From Sulfitobacter sp. S223 (lineage in GTDB: Bacteria; Pseudomonadota; Alphaproteobacteria; Rhodobacterales; Rhodobacteraceae), in contig NZ_CP083560.1 in NCBI RefSeq assembly GCF_025143825.1, forward strand, positions 2,170,001-2,234,000: a stretch of DNA of 64,000 nucleotides. Direction: 5' to 3'. The stretch's first letter is position 1, and each line of letters starts with the position of its first letter. The notes under the pieces are model-generated. The model did not search any database and was not told the DNA's origin. It saw only the letters and a program-made list of their open reading frames with translations. The translations under genes and the position numbers were made by a program. Below are positions 27,095-34,782 of the stretch, piece after piece.

Positions 27095-27900
27095 TGCCGC
27101 TTGCTCAAATGGCGGAGGCCGTGCTGCGCACTGCCGACGGCCGCGAAAAGACCGCCCTGTCCCATAGCTTTGCCGCGCAATGGCGTGCCGCACGCGCGGA
27201 CGGCGCTTTACCGGAAATCGGCAGCGCAAATCCGCCGCTTCATCCTGCGCGCCCCGCCCGGCCCGAACTGCTCAGCCCGCGAGATGTCCCGCGCCGCCGT
27301 CCGGGCACACCCGAAGGACGGATCGCCCTGATGCACGCTGTCGCCCATATCGAGCTTAATGCCGTTGACCTGCACTGGGACATCATTGCGCGGTTCACAG
27401 ATGTAAAAATGCCCATTGGCTATTACGATGACTGGGTAAAGGCCGCTGACGAAGAATCAAAACATTTCAACCTGATGTGTGATTGCCTTGAAGCGGCAGG
27501 CAGCTTTTACGGTGCCCTTCCAGCCCATGCTGGCATGTGGCGTGCGGCCGAAGATACCGTGGATGATTTCATGGGCCGCCTTGCGGTCGTACCCATGGTG
27601 CTTGAGGCGCGTGGGCTGGATGTGACACCCGGCATGATCAAAATCTTCAAGCAGGCCAAAGAGGATCAGGCAGTTGCCGCTTTGGAAACGATCTACGCCG
27701 AAGAAGTGCATCATGTGGCCTACGGGTCCAAGTGGTTCCATTTCCTGTGCGGCCGCCATGACATCGACCCGACCCAAAAATTTCACGCCCTCGTTCGGCA
27801 ATATTTTCACGGCCAACTGAAGCCGCCGTTCAATGAAGAAAAGCGGGCCGAAGCAGGAATTCCACCTGATTTTTACTGGCCTTTGGCTGAAAGTAGTTAA
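27091..27900 (+). CDS. DUF455 family ferritin-like protein
   Basis: The 269-residue product has the DUF455 pattern: a variable N-terminus, then HAVAHIELNAVDLHWDIIAR with conserved Glu and His, KAADEESKHFNLMCDCLEAA with another Glu/His pair, and IYAEEVHHVAYGSKWFHFLC. These Glu and His residues fit a di-metal ferritin-like helical bundle; no reaction is established for the family. Its ATG overlaps the bcp stop (ATGA), so the two are translationally coupled, which makes a link to oxidative stress or metal handling plausible but unproven. Confidence 0.9.
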   Translation: MMPLAQMAEAVLRTADGREKTALSHSFAAQWRAARADGALPEIGSANPPLHPARPARPELLSPRDVPRRRPGTPEGRIALMHAVAHIELNAVDLHWDIIARFTDVKMPIGYYDDWVKAADEESKHFNLMCDCLEAAGSFYGALPAHAGMWRAAEDTVDDFMGRLAVVPMVLEARGLDVTPGMIKIFKQAKEDQAVAALETIYAEEVHHVAYGSKWFHFLCGRHDIDPTQKFHALVRQYFHGQLKPPFNEEKRAEAGIPPDFYWPLAESS

Positions 27901-27944
27901 GCTGCGCAGGACAAGCCGCTGAAATAGGCGGATTTCTGCCCATA

Positions 27945-27972
27945 TGACGTAGAAACTGGCGACTCTACGTCA
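27945..27972. promoter_or_regulatory. Inverted repeat upstream of the M23 peptidase gene
   Basis: A perfect 9-bp inverted repeat, tgacgtaga / tctacgtca, with a 10-base spacer lies in the 176-base gap between the DUF455 gene and the M23 gene, about 105 bases before the latter. There is no T-run, so an operator or promoter-proximal structure is more likely than a terminator. Confidence 0.4.
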
Positions 27973-28076
27973 CGAACGGCCACAAGGGTTGCCCGATGCT
28001 CCCGTGAAAGTTATTGCACTTTTGTTAACAGATTTGTGAGGGACACACAGATCTGTAACGGGACCAAAGGGATTTA

Positions 28077-29399
28077 GTGAACGTGCGTACAAAACTCGCG
28101 ATTAAGACCGATGCTTTTCTGGAGAAATACTTTCCTGAACGCCGGGTATTCTTGAAATCAGATAGTGACACGCGGTTCATCCGTCTGCGACCTGCAACAC
28201 AACTGATAGCGCTCGCCGGCTCATCGGCCTTGGTAGCCTGGGCCATTGTTGCAACAGCCATCATCCTGATGGACAGCATCGGCTCCGGTAACTTTCGCGA
28301 ACAAGCAAAACGCGATCAACGCACGTATCAAGCGCGCCTGAACGATCTGAGCTCACAGCGTGACACCCGCGCCGAAGAGGCCCTTGCAGCGCAAGAGCGT
28401 TTCAACGCCGCCCTCGCCCAGATTTCCGTCATGCAATCCGAGTTGCTGACGTCGGAGACACGCCGCCGCGAGCTCGAAACCGGCATCGACGTGATCCAGT
28501 CCACCCTGCGCGACACGATGCAGGACCGCGAAGCAGCGCGCAGCCAAGTTGCACAACTGCAATCCGATAACGGCGAATCCATTCAGGTTGCCGCCAGCAC
28601 TGCCCCGATGGATTTTCTGGCCGATGCGCTGGCCCGTACCGCACAAGAGCGTGACAAGGTCATTGAGGATTCACAAGAAGCGCTGCTGATCGCTGATGAG
28701 CTGAACCAGAAGATCGCGACCATGCAGGAGCAGAACGACACGATTTTCCGCCAGCTTGAAGAAGCCATGACTGTTTCGGTCGCGCCGCTGGATCGTATGT
28801 TCCGCGCAGCCGGAATGCCAACCGACCGTATCCTTGAGACTGTGCGTCGCGGATATTCCGGTCAGGGCGGCCCGCTTACCCCCCTTAGCTTTACCACCCG
28901 TGGCGAAAAGCCAACCGCAGATACGCTGCGCGCAAACCGCCTGATCAACCAGCTTGATCGCCTCAATCTTTACCGTCTCGCCGCGTCAAAAGCACCGTTT
29001 GCGAATCCCGTACAAGATTCGTTCCGCTTTACATCCCAGTTCGGCTTCCGCCGCGATCCGAAAACAGGCGGCCGCCGCATGCACTCCGGTGTTGATTTCG
29101 CAGCACGTACAGGCACACCACTATATGCTACGGCAGACGGTGTTGTGACCCATGCTGGCTGGAGCTCTGGATATGGTCGTCTGGTGAAAATCCAGCACGA
29201 ATTCGGCATCGAAACGCGCTATGCACATCAATCCAAAATCCGCGTGAAGGTTGGTCAAAGAGTATCGCGCGGCGATCGGATCGGTGATATGGGTGCTACA
29301 GGACGGGTAACCGGCGTCCACTTGCATTACGAAGTGCGCGTGGGCGGAAAGGCCGTCAATCCAATGATCTATATCAAGGCAGCAAACGATGTTTTCTAA
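28077..29399 (+). CDS. M23-family peptidoglycan endopeptidase, membrane anchored
   Basis: The 440-residue protein has one membrane helix (about residues 41-66, LIALAGSSALVAWAIVATAI), a periplasmic coiled-coil region (about 78-160 and 185-225) and a C-terminal LytM/M23 domain from about 310. Zinc ligands are visible in MHSGVDFAARTGTPLY (His and Asp) and VHLHYEVR (HLH). Such proteins cleave peptide crosslinks of peptidoglycan or activate other hydrolases. The start is GTG with an aaaggg site 5 bases upstream. It overlaps the bactofilin gene by 11 bases, the arrangement in which the M23 enzyme and bactofilin work together in cell shape. Confidence 0.93.
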   Translation: MNVRTKLAIKTDAFLEKYFPERRVFLKSDSDTRFIRLRPATQLIALAGSSALVAWAIVATAIILMDSIGSGNFREQAKRDQRTYQARLNDLSSQRDTRAEEALAAQERFNAALAQISVMQSELLTSETRRRELETGIDVIQSTLRDTMQDREAARSQVAQLQSDNGESIQVAASTAPMDFLADALARTAQERDKVIEDSQEALLIADELNQKIATMQEQNDTIFRQLEEAMTVSVAPLDRMFRAAGMPTDRILETVRRGYSGQGGPLTPLSFTTRGEKPTADTLRANRLINQLDRLNLYRLAASKAPFANPVQDSFRFTSQFGFRRDPKTGGRRMHSGVDFAARTGTPLYATADGVVTHAGWSSGYGRLVKIQHEFGIETRYAHQSKIRVKVGQRVSRGDRIGDMGATGRVTGVHLHYEVRVGGKAVNPMIYIKAANDVF

Positions 29400-29895
29400 G
29401 AGCAAAATCAACGATCCGGCCCCAAGCGGTGCTGAACCACAAAAACCCGCAGTGCCGACTTCTTCGGCTGCTCCTTCCGCGCCGCCTCAGAAGCAGAACG
29501 AGTTCAAGGCAAGCGCCCCTAAAGCAAAGCCGCCCGCCTCTGTTCTGTCTGCCGATCTGCATGTGACCGGCAACATGAAAACAACCGGCGACATTCAGGT
29601 TGAAGGTACGGTTGAAGGCGACATTCGCGCGCATCTTCTGACCATCGGTGAGACAGCAACGATCAAAGGCGAAGTGATTGCCGATGACGTTGTCATCAAC
29701 GGCCGTATCGTTGGCCGTGTCCGCGGCCTGAAGGTACGCCTGACGTCCACAGCACGTGTTGAGGGTGACATCATCCACAAGACCATCGCAATCGAAAGCG
29801 GTGCGCATTTTGAAGGTTCCGTGCAGCGTCAGGATGACCCGCTGAACCCGGGTGCAAAATCCGCACCTGCGCAAAAGGCGAACCCCGCTTCCTAA
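29389..29895 (+). CDS. bacA: Bactofilin (polymer-forming cytoskeletal protein)
   Basis: Bactofilins form filaments on the inner membrane and position cell-wall enzymes. The 168-residue protein has disordered proline/alanine-rich ends (about 1-50 and 148-168) around a central beta-helix (DUF583) built from repeats such as LHVTGNMKTTGDIQVEGTVE, GDIRAHLLTIGETATIKGEV and RLTSTARVEGDIIHKTIAIE. Its ATG lies inside the end of the M23 gene, so expression is coupled to it. A strong terminator follows. The symbol follows the common name of the family. Confidence 0.93.
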   Translation: MFSKSKINDPAPSGAEPQKPAVPTSSAAPSAPPQKQNEFKASAPKAKPPASVLSADLHVTGNMKTTGDIQVEGTVEGDIRAHLLTIGETATIKGEVIADDVVINGRIVGRVRGLKVRLTSTARVEGDIIHKTIAIESGAHFEGSVQRQDDPLNPGAKSAPAQKANPAS

Positions 29896-29922
29896 GGGAT
29901 CGGTCTTTTCGACTAATACCTG

Positions 29923-29957
29923 AACGCCGTGAGCATCGCTCGCGGCGTTTTTCTTTG
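29923..29957 (+). terminator. Intrinsic terminator after bactofilin
   Basis: aacgccgtgagc / gctcgcggcgtt forms a GC-rich stem with an atc loop region followed by tttttcttt, 28 bases after the bactofilin stop. Confidence 0.85.
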
Positions 29958-30201
29958 TGGCAATGGTGGGTGATTCTTAGGCCGCATCCGTCGGCTTGGG
30001 GTATAATATAGAAAAAATCCAAAGCCTCCGCCCTGCAGATTCACACTACTGATCAAGGCCATAAACCATCGACTAGGCCAGAACTATTCTTTTGGACATA
30101 GGGCTAAACCAATGCAGACCGATCTATCCGTATTTGGGTCTGACGTAGCGTCACAAAATTCTGCACAGTGGACTCAGGACATCAAATCTTGGAGAAATAA
30201 A

Positions 30202-30411
30202 ATGACACTTGCAGAAAAAGCCCGCAACGGACGCCGCATCGCACTTGAAGCCATGGCGGAAGCAAGAGCCAACAAAAAACACGCCCTTCAGGTCATGAAG
30301 TTCAGAAGCGTTCGCCCTCTTGTTTTGCGTCACCGTGTCGAGAACATCTTCAACTTCAACGAGATTGCCTCCGAGCGCCGCCAAATGATGCCACTCCAGA
30401 TCGCCTCGTAA
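30202..30411 (+). CDS. Small basic hypothetical protein
   Basis: The 69-residue product MTLAEKARNGRRIALEAMAE and onward is basic and predicted helical, with no signal peptide or membrane span. The ATG at 30202 is preceded by ttggagaaataaa, a good ribosome binding site, and is preferred over an in-frame ATG 30 codons upstream. I recognise no domain. It is isolated: the 305 bases between bactofilin and this gene hold only the bactofilin terminator and AT-rich, promoter-like DNA. Reality of the gene rests on the start context and composition. Confidence 0.5.
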   Translation: MTLAEKARNGRRIALEAMAEARANKKHALQVMKFRSVRPLVLRHRVENIFNFNEIASERRQMMPLQIAS

Positions 30412-30602
30412 ATCTGGTTTCCAGCGTCGTCCTGTCACAGGTTCTGTTGCAGGTCAAAACCGACAAGAGCACTATCCCCGAGGGATGCGGAGCATCAAAA
30501 TAAATGTGCCAATCAGTCTGAACACGCTGCATCGGCATAAATAGAGCGCAGGAAGAAATTTCGTCTAGGCAGGATTGTATTACTGGGTGGTCGTAACGAG
30601 TG

Positions 30603-30647
30603 AAGGGAGTTTGGCCGCGTCTATGCGTGGCGCGGTCAAGCTCCCTT
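30603..30647. other. Long imperfect hairpin in a 367-base gene-free stretch
   Basis: The arms aagggagtttggccgcg and cgcggtcaagctccctt pair over 17 positions, two of them G-U in RNA on the plus strand, with an 11-base loop. A short AT-rich run follows. The surrounding stretch 30412-30778 has no convincing gene; it could encode a small RNA with this hairpin at its end, or be a dispersed intergenic repeat. Confidence 0.4.
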
Positions 30648-30723
30648 AAATATTCTCAGGCTAGAGCGCGAAGGCCCTTTGGGGCGTCAGGTTCAACCCT
30701 TCTACCCCTCACACGCCGGTGAA

Positions 30724-30755
30724 CGAAAAAAGGCGCCTCTCGCGAGACGCCTTAA
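30724..30755 (-). terminator. Intrinsic terminator of the cyclophilin pair
   Basis: Read on the minus strand, aaggcg and cgcctt pair around an inner tct/aga stem and are followed by a run of six T, about 25 bases after the stop of the secreted cyclophilin. Confidence 0.75.
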
Positions 30756-30778
30756 TTCTGGAAATTATTCTGGACGGG

Positions 30779-31333
30779 TTAGTCCGTAACAGTCACTTTT
30801 TTCATAACATCCGGCTGACCGACAACGGCGCCGTTACCGCCTGTGCCAAGCTTGATGGCATCCACCACGTCCTGGCCGTCCGTCACACGGCCAACAACCG
30901 TGTATTGACCGTCCAGAAAAGGTGCCGCGTCAAACATGATAAAGAACTGGCTATTGGCGCTGTCGGGGCTTTGGGCCCGCGCCATACCAACCACGCCCTT
31001 TTCGAATGGAACGTCCGAAAATTCGGCTGGTAGATCAGGCAAATCGGAGCCACCAGTGCCTGCGCGGCGCATGTCGCTGCCCATTTTGCCGTGCTCTACA
31101 TCACCGGTTTGGGCCATGAAACCGTCGATCACGCGGTGGAATACCACGCCGTCATAGGCACCGTCAGCCGCAAGCGAAGTGATTTGCGCCACGTGACGGG
31201 GTGCAACATCTTCGAGCAGATCAATCGTGACCGTCCCGTTGGCTTGACCCTCCACTTCGATCACCAGACCGGAGGCTGCGACCGAACTAGCGGTAAGTGT
31301 CGCGAAAAGCGCGCTTGCGACGAACTTACGCAT
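30779..31333 (-). CDS. Peptidyl-prolyl cis-trans isomerase, cyclophilin type, exported
   Basis: The 184-residue protein has a signal peptide (MRKFVASALFATLTASSVAA) and a cyclophilin domain with VVFHRVIDGFMAQTGD, SQFFIMFDAAPFLDGQYTVV and the expected Phe/Gln/Phe active-site residues. It catalyses proline isomerisation during folding in the periplasm. The ATG at 31333 lies 5 bases inside the end of the cytoplasmic cyclophilin gene, with an aagg site, so the pair is coupled. The upstream in-frame codon at 31342 is TTG and is less likely. Confidence 0.93.
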   Translation of the reverse strand: MRKFVASALFATLTASSVAASGLVIEVEGQANGTVTIDLLEDVAPRHVAQITSLAADGAYDGVVFHRVIDGFMAQTGDVEHGKMGSDMRRAGTGGSDLPDLPAEFSDVPFEKGVVGMARAQSPDSANSQFFIMFDAAPFLDGQYTVVGRVTDGQDVVDAIKLGTGGNGAVVGQPDVMKKVTVTD

Positions 31334-31832
31334 CTGCGGCAACCTTGACGCTGATCATACGGTCGGGATTGGCTGGTGGCTCGCCTTTGGCGATGGCATC
31401 TACATGCTCCATGCCGGAAATAACCTGACCATAAACGGTGTACTGACCGTTCAGAAAGTCATTGTCTTTGAAGTTGATGAAGAACTGGCTGTTGGCCGAG
31501 TTCGGGTTAGCAGAGCGTGCAGCACCCAAGGAGCCGCGTGCGTGCGGGATCTTTGAGAATTCTGCCGGCACGTCCGGGTGCTCGGACCCGCCGGTGCCTG
31601 CGGCACGCGGGTTGTAGTCTTTTTCCATGTTGGCGTGCTGTACGTCGCCGGTCTGGGCCATAAAGCCGTCAATGACGCGGTGGAACGCCACGTTGTCATA
31701 GGCACCGGCGCGCGCCAACGTTTTCATACGCTCGACATGCTGGGGTGCTACATCGGGCAGCAACTGGATGGTGACGGTGCCACCTTTGAGTTCCATCAGG
31801 ATTGTATTTTCTGGGTCTTTGATATCGGCCAT
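31326..31832 (-). CDS. ppiB: Peptidyl-prolyl cis-trans isomerase, cyclophilin type, cytoplasmic
   Basis: The 168-residue cyclophilin lacks a signal peptide. It shows VAFHRVIDGFMAQTGDVQHA, GSLGAARSANPNSANSQFFI and DFLNGQYTVYGQVISGMEHV, the standard active-site segments. The start MADIKDPENT has a gaaggag site at good spacing. It is first in a two-gene unit with the exported paralogue, from which it probably differs only by location. Divergent from pgk. Confidence 0.93.
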   Translation of the reverse strand: MADIKDPENTILMELKGGTVTIQLLPDVAPQHVERMKTLARAGAYDNVAFHRVIDGFMAQTGDVQHANMEKDYNPRAAGTGGSEHPDVPAEFSKIPHARGSLGAARSANPNSANSQFFINFKDNDFLNGQYTVYGQVISGMEHVDAIAKGEPPANPDRMISVKVAADA

Positions 31833-31966
31833 GGGGCGCTCCTTCATAAATCTTTCCCGTTACCTAAGCCGCAGAGGCACAATTGCCAAGTCAGTGCATT
31901 GACCCTCGGCAAGATAACGGCAAAACAACAGTAACTTTGCGCGCAGACAACAAGGGATCGATACTC

Positions 31967-33160
31967 ATGAGCTGGAAAACACTGGATGACATGGACCTTC
32001 ACGGCAAACGGGTTCTGGTGCGCGTCGACATCAATGTTCCTGTTGAGCGGGGCAAAGTAACCGACGCCACACGTATCGAGCGGATTGTGCCCACAGTGCA
32101 TGACATCCTGGCCAAAGGCGGCACACCGATCCTTCTGGCGCATTTCGGACGCCCCAAGGGCAAGGTCAATCTTGAGATGAGCCTGCGGCAGGTGCTTCCT
32201 GCCCTGCGCCATGCGCTGATGCGGTCGGTCGCATTCGTTGAAACTCTGGACGCAGCAGAGCATCTAACAGCAGAAGCTACCGCAGCCGATGTTGTGCTGA
32301 TCGAAAACATCCGCTTTCACAAAGGCGAAGAAGCCAACGATCCGGAGTTTTCCGCGCGGCTGGCCCGATTGGGAGATGTTTATTGCAACGATGCTTTCTC
32401 GGCTGCGCACCGCGCCCACGCGTCGACCGAAGGCGTTGCGCGCCACCTGCCCTCTTGCGCCGGCCGCTTGATGCAGGCGGAACTTTCCGCGCTTGAGGCT
32501 GCATTGTCCAAGCCGGAGCGCCCCGTAGGAGCCGTTGTTGGCGGTGCGAAAGTATCTACCAAGATCGCGCTGCTGGAAAATCTGGTGAACCGCCTTGATC
32601 TGTTGGTGATTGGCGGGGGCATGGCAAACACCTTTCTGGCCGCCCAAGGGGCCAATTTGGGCGCGTCGCTGAGCGAGCCGGACTATTTCGATACCGCGCG
32701 TGATATCATGGCGCAGGCTGGCAAGGCCGGGTGTCGCGTCTTGCTGCCTGTGGACGGTTTGGTTGCGCGCGAATTCAAAGCAGGTGCCGCGCATGAAGTG
32801 GCCCTTCTAGGCCCTGACACGGCATTGGAGGCTGACCAGATGGTACTGGATGCGGGCCCCGAAACGATTGAACAGGTCCGTCTCGCGTTCGAAGGCCTTA
32901 AAACATTGATCTGGAACGGCCCAATGGGCGCGTTCGAGATTGCGCCCTTTGACACGGCAACCGTTGCCGCAGCACAGGTCGCGGCAGAACAGACACGCGC
33001 AGGCACATTGATTTCAGTGGCGGGCGGCGGTGACACGGTTGCTGCCCTGAATCAGGCCGGTGTGGCAGATGATTTCACCTATATCTCGACAGCAGGCGGC
33101 GCCTTTCTGGAGTGGATGGAAGGCAAAACCCTGCCCGGAGTTGCCGCGCTGGGTGGCTAA
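31967..33160 (+). CDS. pgk: Phosphoglycerate kinase
   Basis: Pgk transfers phosphate between 1,3-bisphosphoglycerate and ADP, the step after GAPDH in glycolysis. The 397-residue protein shows [11 protein letters not shown], the substrate-binding region [28 protein letters not shown], the hinge [14 protein letters not shown] and the nucleotide loop [16 protein letters not shown]. The start [15 protein letters not shown] has an aaggga site; the frame extends 28 codons upstream without homology. It is a single gene, some 27 kb from the gap genes. Confidence 0.97.
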   Translation: MSWKTLDDMDLHGKRVLVRVDINVPVERGKVTDATRIERIVPTVHDILAKGGTPILLAHFGRPKGKVNLEMSLRQVLPALRHALMRSVAFVETLDAAEHLTAEATAADVVLIENIRFHKGEEANDPEFSARLARLGDVYCNDAFSAAHRAHASTEGVARHLPSCAGRLMQAELSALEAALSKPERPVGAVVGGAKVSTKIALLENLVNRLDLLVIGGGMANTFLAAQGANLGASLSEPDYFDTARDIMAQAGKAGCRVLLPVDGLVAREFKAGAAHEVALLGPDTALEADQMVLDAGPETIEQVRLAFEGLKTLIWNGPMGAFEIAPFDTATVAAAQVAAEQTRAGTLISVAGGGDTVAALNQAGVADDFTYISTAGGAFLEWMEGKTLPGVAALGG

Positions 33161-33286
33161 ACGAATACCCCGTTTCACCGCTGTTGCGAGGATAGGCATA
33201 GCGGCCACAGTCGGGCGGAATTCAGCAAACCGGCGTCGCTGGAGCGAATCAGGGGATTCCCTTTTCGAATCACCTATGGCATAGTC

Positions 33287-33310
33287 AAAAAACCGCCCGA
33301 CAAGAGGCGG
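33287..33310 (-). terminator. Terminator-like hairpin on the minus strand just before the FtsB-like gene
   Basis: On the minus strand ccgcc and ggcgg pair around an 8-base loop and are followed by six T. No minus-strand gene lies upstream of it, so it would stop antisense transcription. On the plus strand the same hairpin overlaps the aagagg ribosome binding site of the next gene. Confidence 0.5.
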
Positions 33311-33312
33311 CG

Positions 33313-33636
33313 ATGATCGGCAGCAATCGACAGGCACCCAGACACATGAGCAAACCCGCTTTTGGCCCAATCCTATATTTCGCGATCGCTTTTGCGCTAA
33401 GCCTGTATTTCATGTTTGCCGCTGTGCAGGGTGACTTCGGCCTGTTCCGTCGCGCCGAAATTCTGGCCGAGGCAGACACCATGCGCGCACAGCTTGCGCA
33501 GGTTCGTGCCGAAGTGGCACAAATGGATAACCTGACGCAGCGCCTGTCGGATGATTACCTTGATCTGGACCTGCTGGACGAACGTGCGCGCACGGTCCTT
33601 GGCATGGTGCGCGCAGACGAAATTGTCATCCGTTAA
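33313..33636 (+). CDS. FtsB/DivIC-like septum formation initiator
   Basis: The 107-residue protein has one membrane helix (about residues 18-36, LYFAIAFALSLYFMFAAVQG) and a periplasmic coiled coil (about 45-80, ILAEADTMRAQLAQVRAEVA), the layout of FtsB/DivIC cell-division proteins, which bridge FtsL and FtsQ in the divisome. The C-terminal LDERARTVLGMVRADEIVI is the conserved family end. The ATG at 33313 has an aagagg site; an alternative start at 33346 (MSKPAFGP) fits family length about as well. It lies between pgk and the pdh operon, as in many relatives. Confidence 0.85.
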   Translation: MIGSNRQAPRHMSKPAFGPILYFAIAFALSLYFMFAAVQGDFGLFRRAEILAEADTMRAQLAQVRAEVAQMDNLTQRLSDDYLDLDLLDERARTVLGMVRADEIVIR

Positions 33637-33706
33637 TCAGCTCTGCCCCAACAACATGGCTCTGTTGCGCAAAGCCCTCTCGCCAAGCGCGTTCGAATCC
33701 TTTATG

Positions 33707-33730
33707 ATATAGTTTAACGTTAAACTATAT
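33707..33730 (+). promoter_or_regulatory. Perfect 24-bp palindromic operator upstream of pdhA, shared with lpdA
   Basis: Half-sites atatagttta and taaactatat with a central acgt make a fully symmetric 24-bp palindrome. The same half-sites occur before lpdA (19802-19825). It ends 38 bases before the pdhA start. Two strong copies before the genes for E1/E2 and E3 of one complex point to a dedicated regulator of pyruvate dehydrogenase, not encoded here. Confidence 0.85.
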
Positions 33731-33768
33731 TCGGCAATTTCGATCAGCGCCGACGGGAGGACTGCCAT

Positions 33769-34779
33769 ATGGCTGCCAAAAAGCCGAGTTCCAAAACGAC
33801 TTCATCCAACGTTTCACCGGAAGAGCTTAAAGCGTATTATCGCGACATGCTTTTGATCCGCCGCTTTGAGGAAAAAGCGGGCCAGCTATACGGCATGGGT
33901 CTGATCGGTGGCTTCTGTCACCTCTATATCGGGCAAGAAGCGGTTGTTGTGGGTCTGGAGGCCGCAGCCAAAGAAGGTGACAAACGCATCACATCCTACC
34001 GCGATCACGGCCATATGCTGGCCTGTGGAATGGACCCCAAAGGCGTCATGGCAGAACTGACCGGCCGCGAAGGCGGGTATTCGAAGGGCAAAGGCGGCTC
34101 CATGCACATGTTCTCGAAAGAGAAACATTTCTATGGCGGTCACGGTATCGTTGCAGCGCAAGTGCCGCTTGGCGCAGGTCTTGCTTTTTCCGACAAATAC
34201 AAAGGCAATGACAATGTCACCTTCACCTACTTTGGTGATGGCGCCGCGAACCAGGGTCAGGTCTATGAAGCCTACAACATGGCCGAAATCTGGAACCTGC
34301 CGGTCGTTTTCGTGATCGAGAACAACCAATACGCCATGGGCACCTCTACCAAACGCTCCACCCACTCCCCTTCTTATTGGGAACGCGGTGCTGCGTATGG
34401 CATCAAGGGTGAAGAAGTGGACGGTATGGATGTACTGGCGGTCAAAGAAGCCGGTGAGAAGGCTGTTGAAGTCTGCCGCGCAGGCAAAGGCCCCTATATC
34501 CTTGAGATCAAGACATACCGCTACCGCGGCCACTCAATGTCCGATCCGGCCAAATACCGCACCCGTGAAGAAGTTCAAAAGATGCGCGATGAACGTGATC
34601 CGATTGAAGCGGTGCGCAGCATGCTGCTGACAGGCAAACACGCCAGCGAGGATGACCTCAAAGCGATCGACAAAGAAATCAAAGCCATCGTGAACGAAAG
34701 TGCCGAGTTCGCCAAGGACAGCCCGGAGCCGCATCTTGATGAGCTTTGGACAGATATTTACGCAGAGCTGGAGGCTTAA
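33769..34779 (+). CDS. pdhA: Pyruvate dehydrogenase E1 component, alpha subunit
   Basis: E1 decarboxylates pyruvate with thiamine diphosphate and acetylates the lipoyl groups of E2. The 336-residue alpha subunit shows YRDHGHMLACGMDPKGVMAE, GKGGSMHMFS and the thiamine-diphosphate motif GDGAANQGQVYEAYNMAEIW ending in NN (IENNQYAMGTS), plus the phosphorylation-loop-like YRYRGHSMSDPAKYRTREE. A gggagg site precedes the ATG. It starts the pdhABC operon, with 3 bases to pdhB, under the 24-bp palindromic operator. Confidence 0.97.
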   Translation: MAAKKPSSKTTSSNVSPEELKAYYRDMLLIRRFEEKAGQLYGMGLIGGFCHLYIGQEAVVVGLEAAAKEGDKRITSYRDHGHMLACGMDPKGVMAELTGREGGYSKGKGGSMHMFSKEKHFYGGHGIVAAQVPLGAGLAFSDKYKGNDNVTFTYFGDGAANQGQVYEAYNMAEIWNLPVVFVIENNQYAMGTSTKRSTHSPSYWERGAAYGIKGEEVDGMDVLAVKEAGEKAVEVCRAGKGPYILEIKTYRYRGHSMSDPAKYRTREEVQKMRDERDPIEAVRSMLLTGKHASEDDLKAIDKEIKAIVNESAEFAKDSPEPHLDELWTDIYAELEA

Positions 34780-34782
34780 CCC

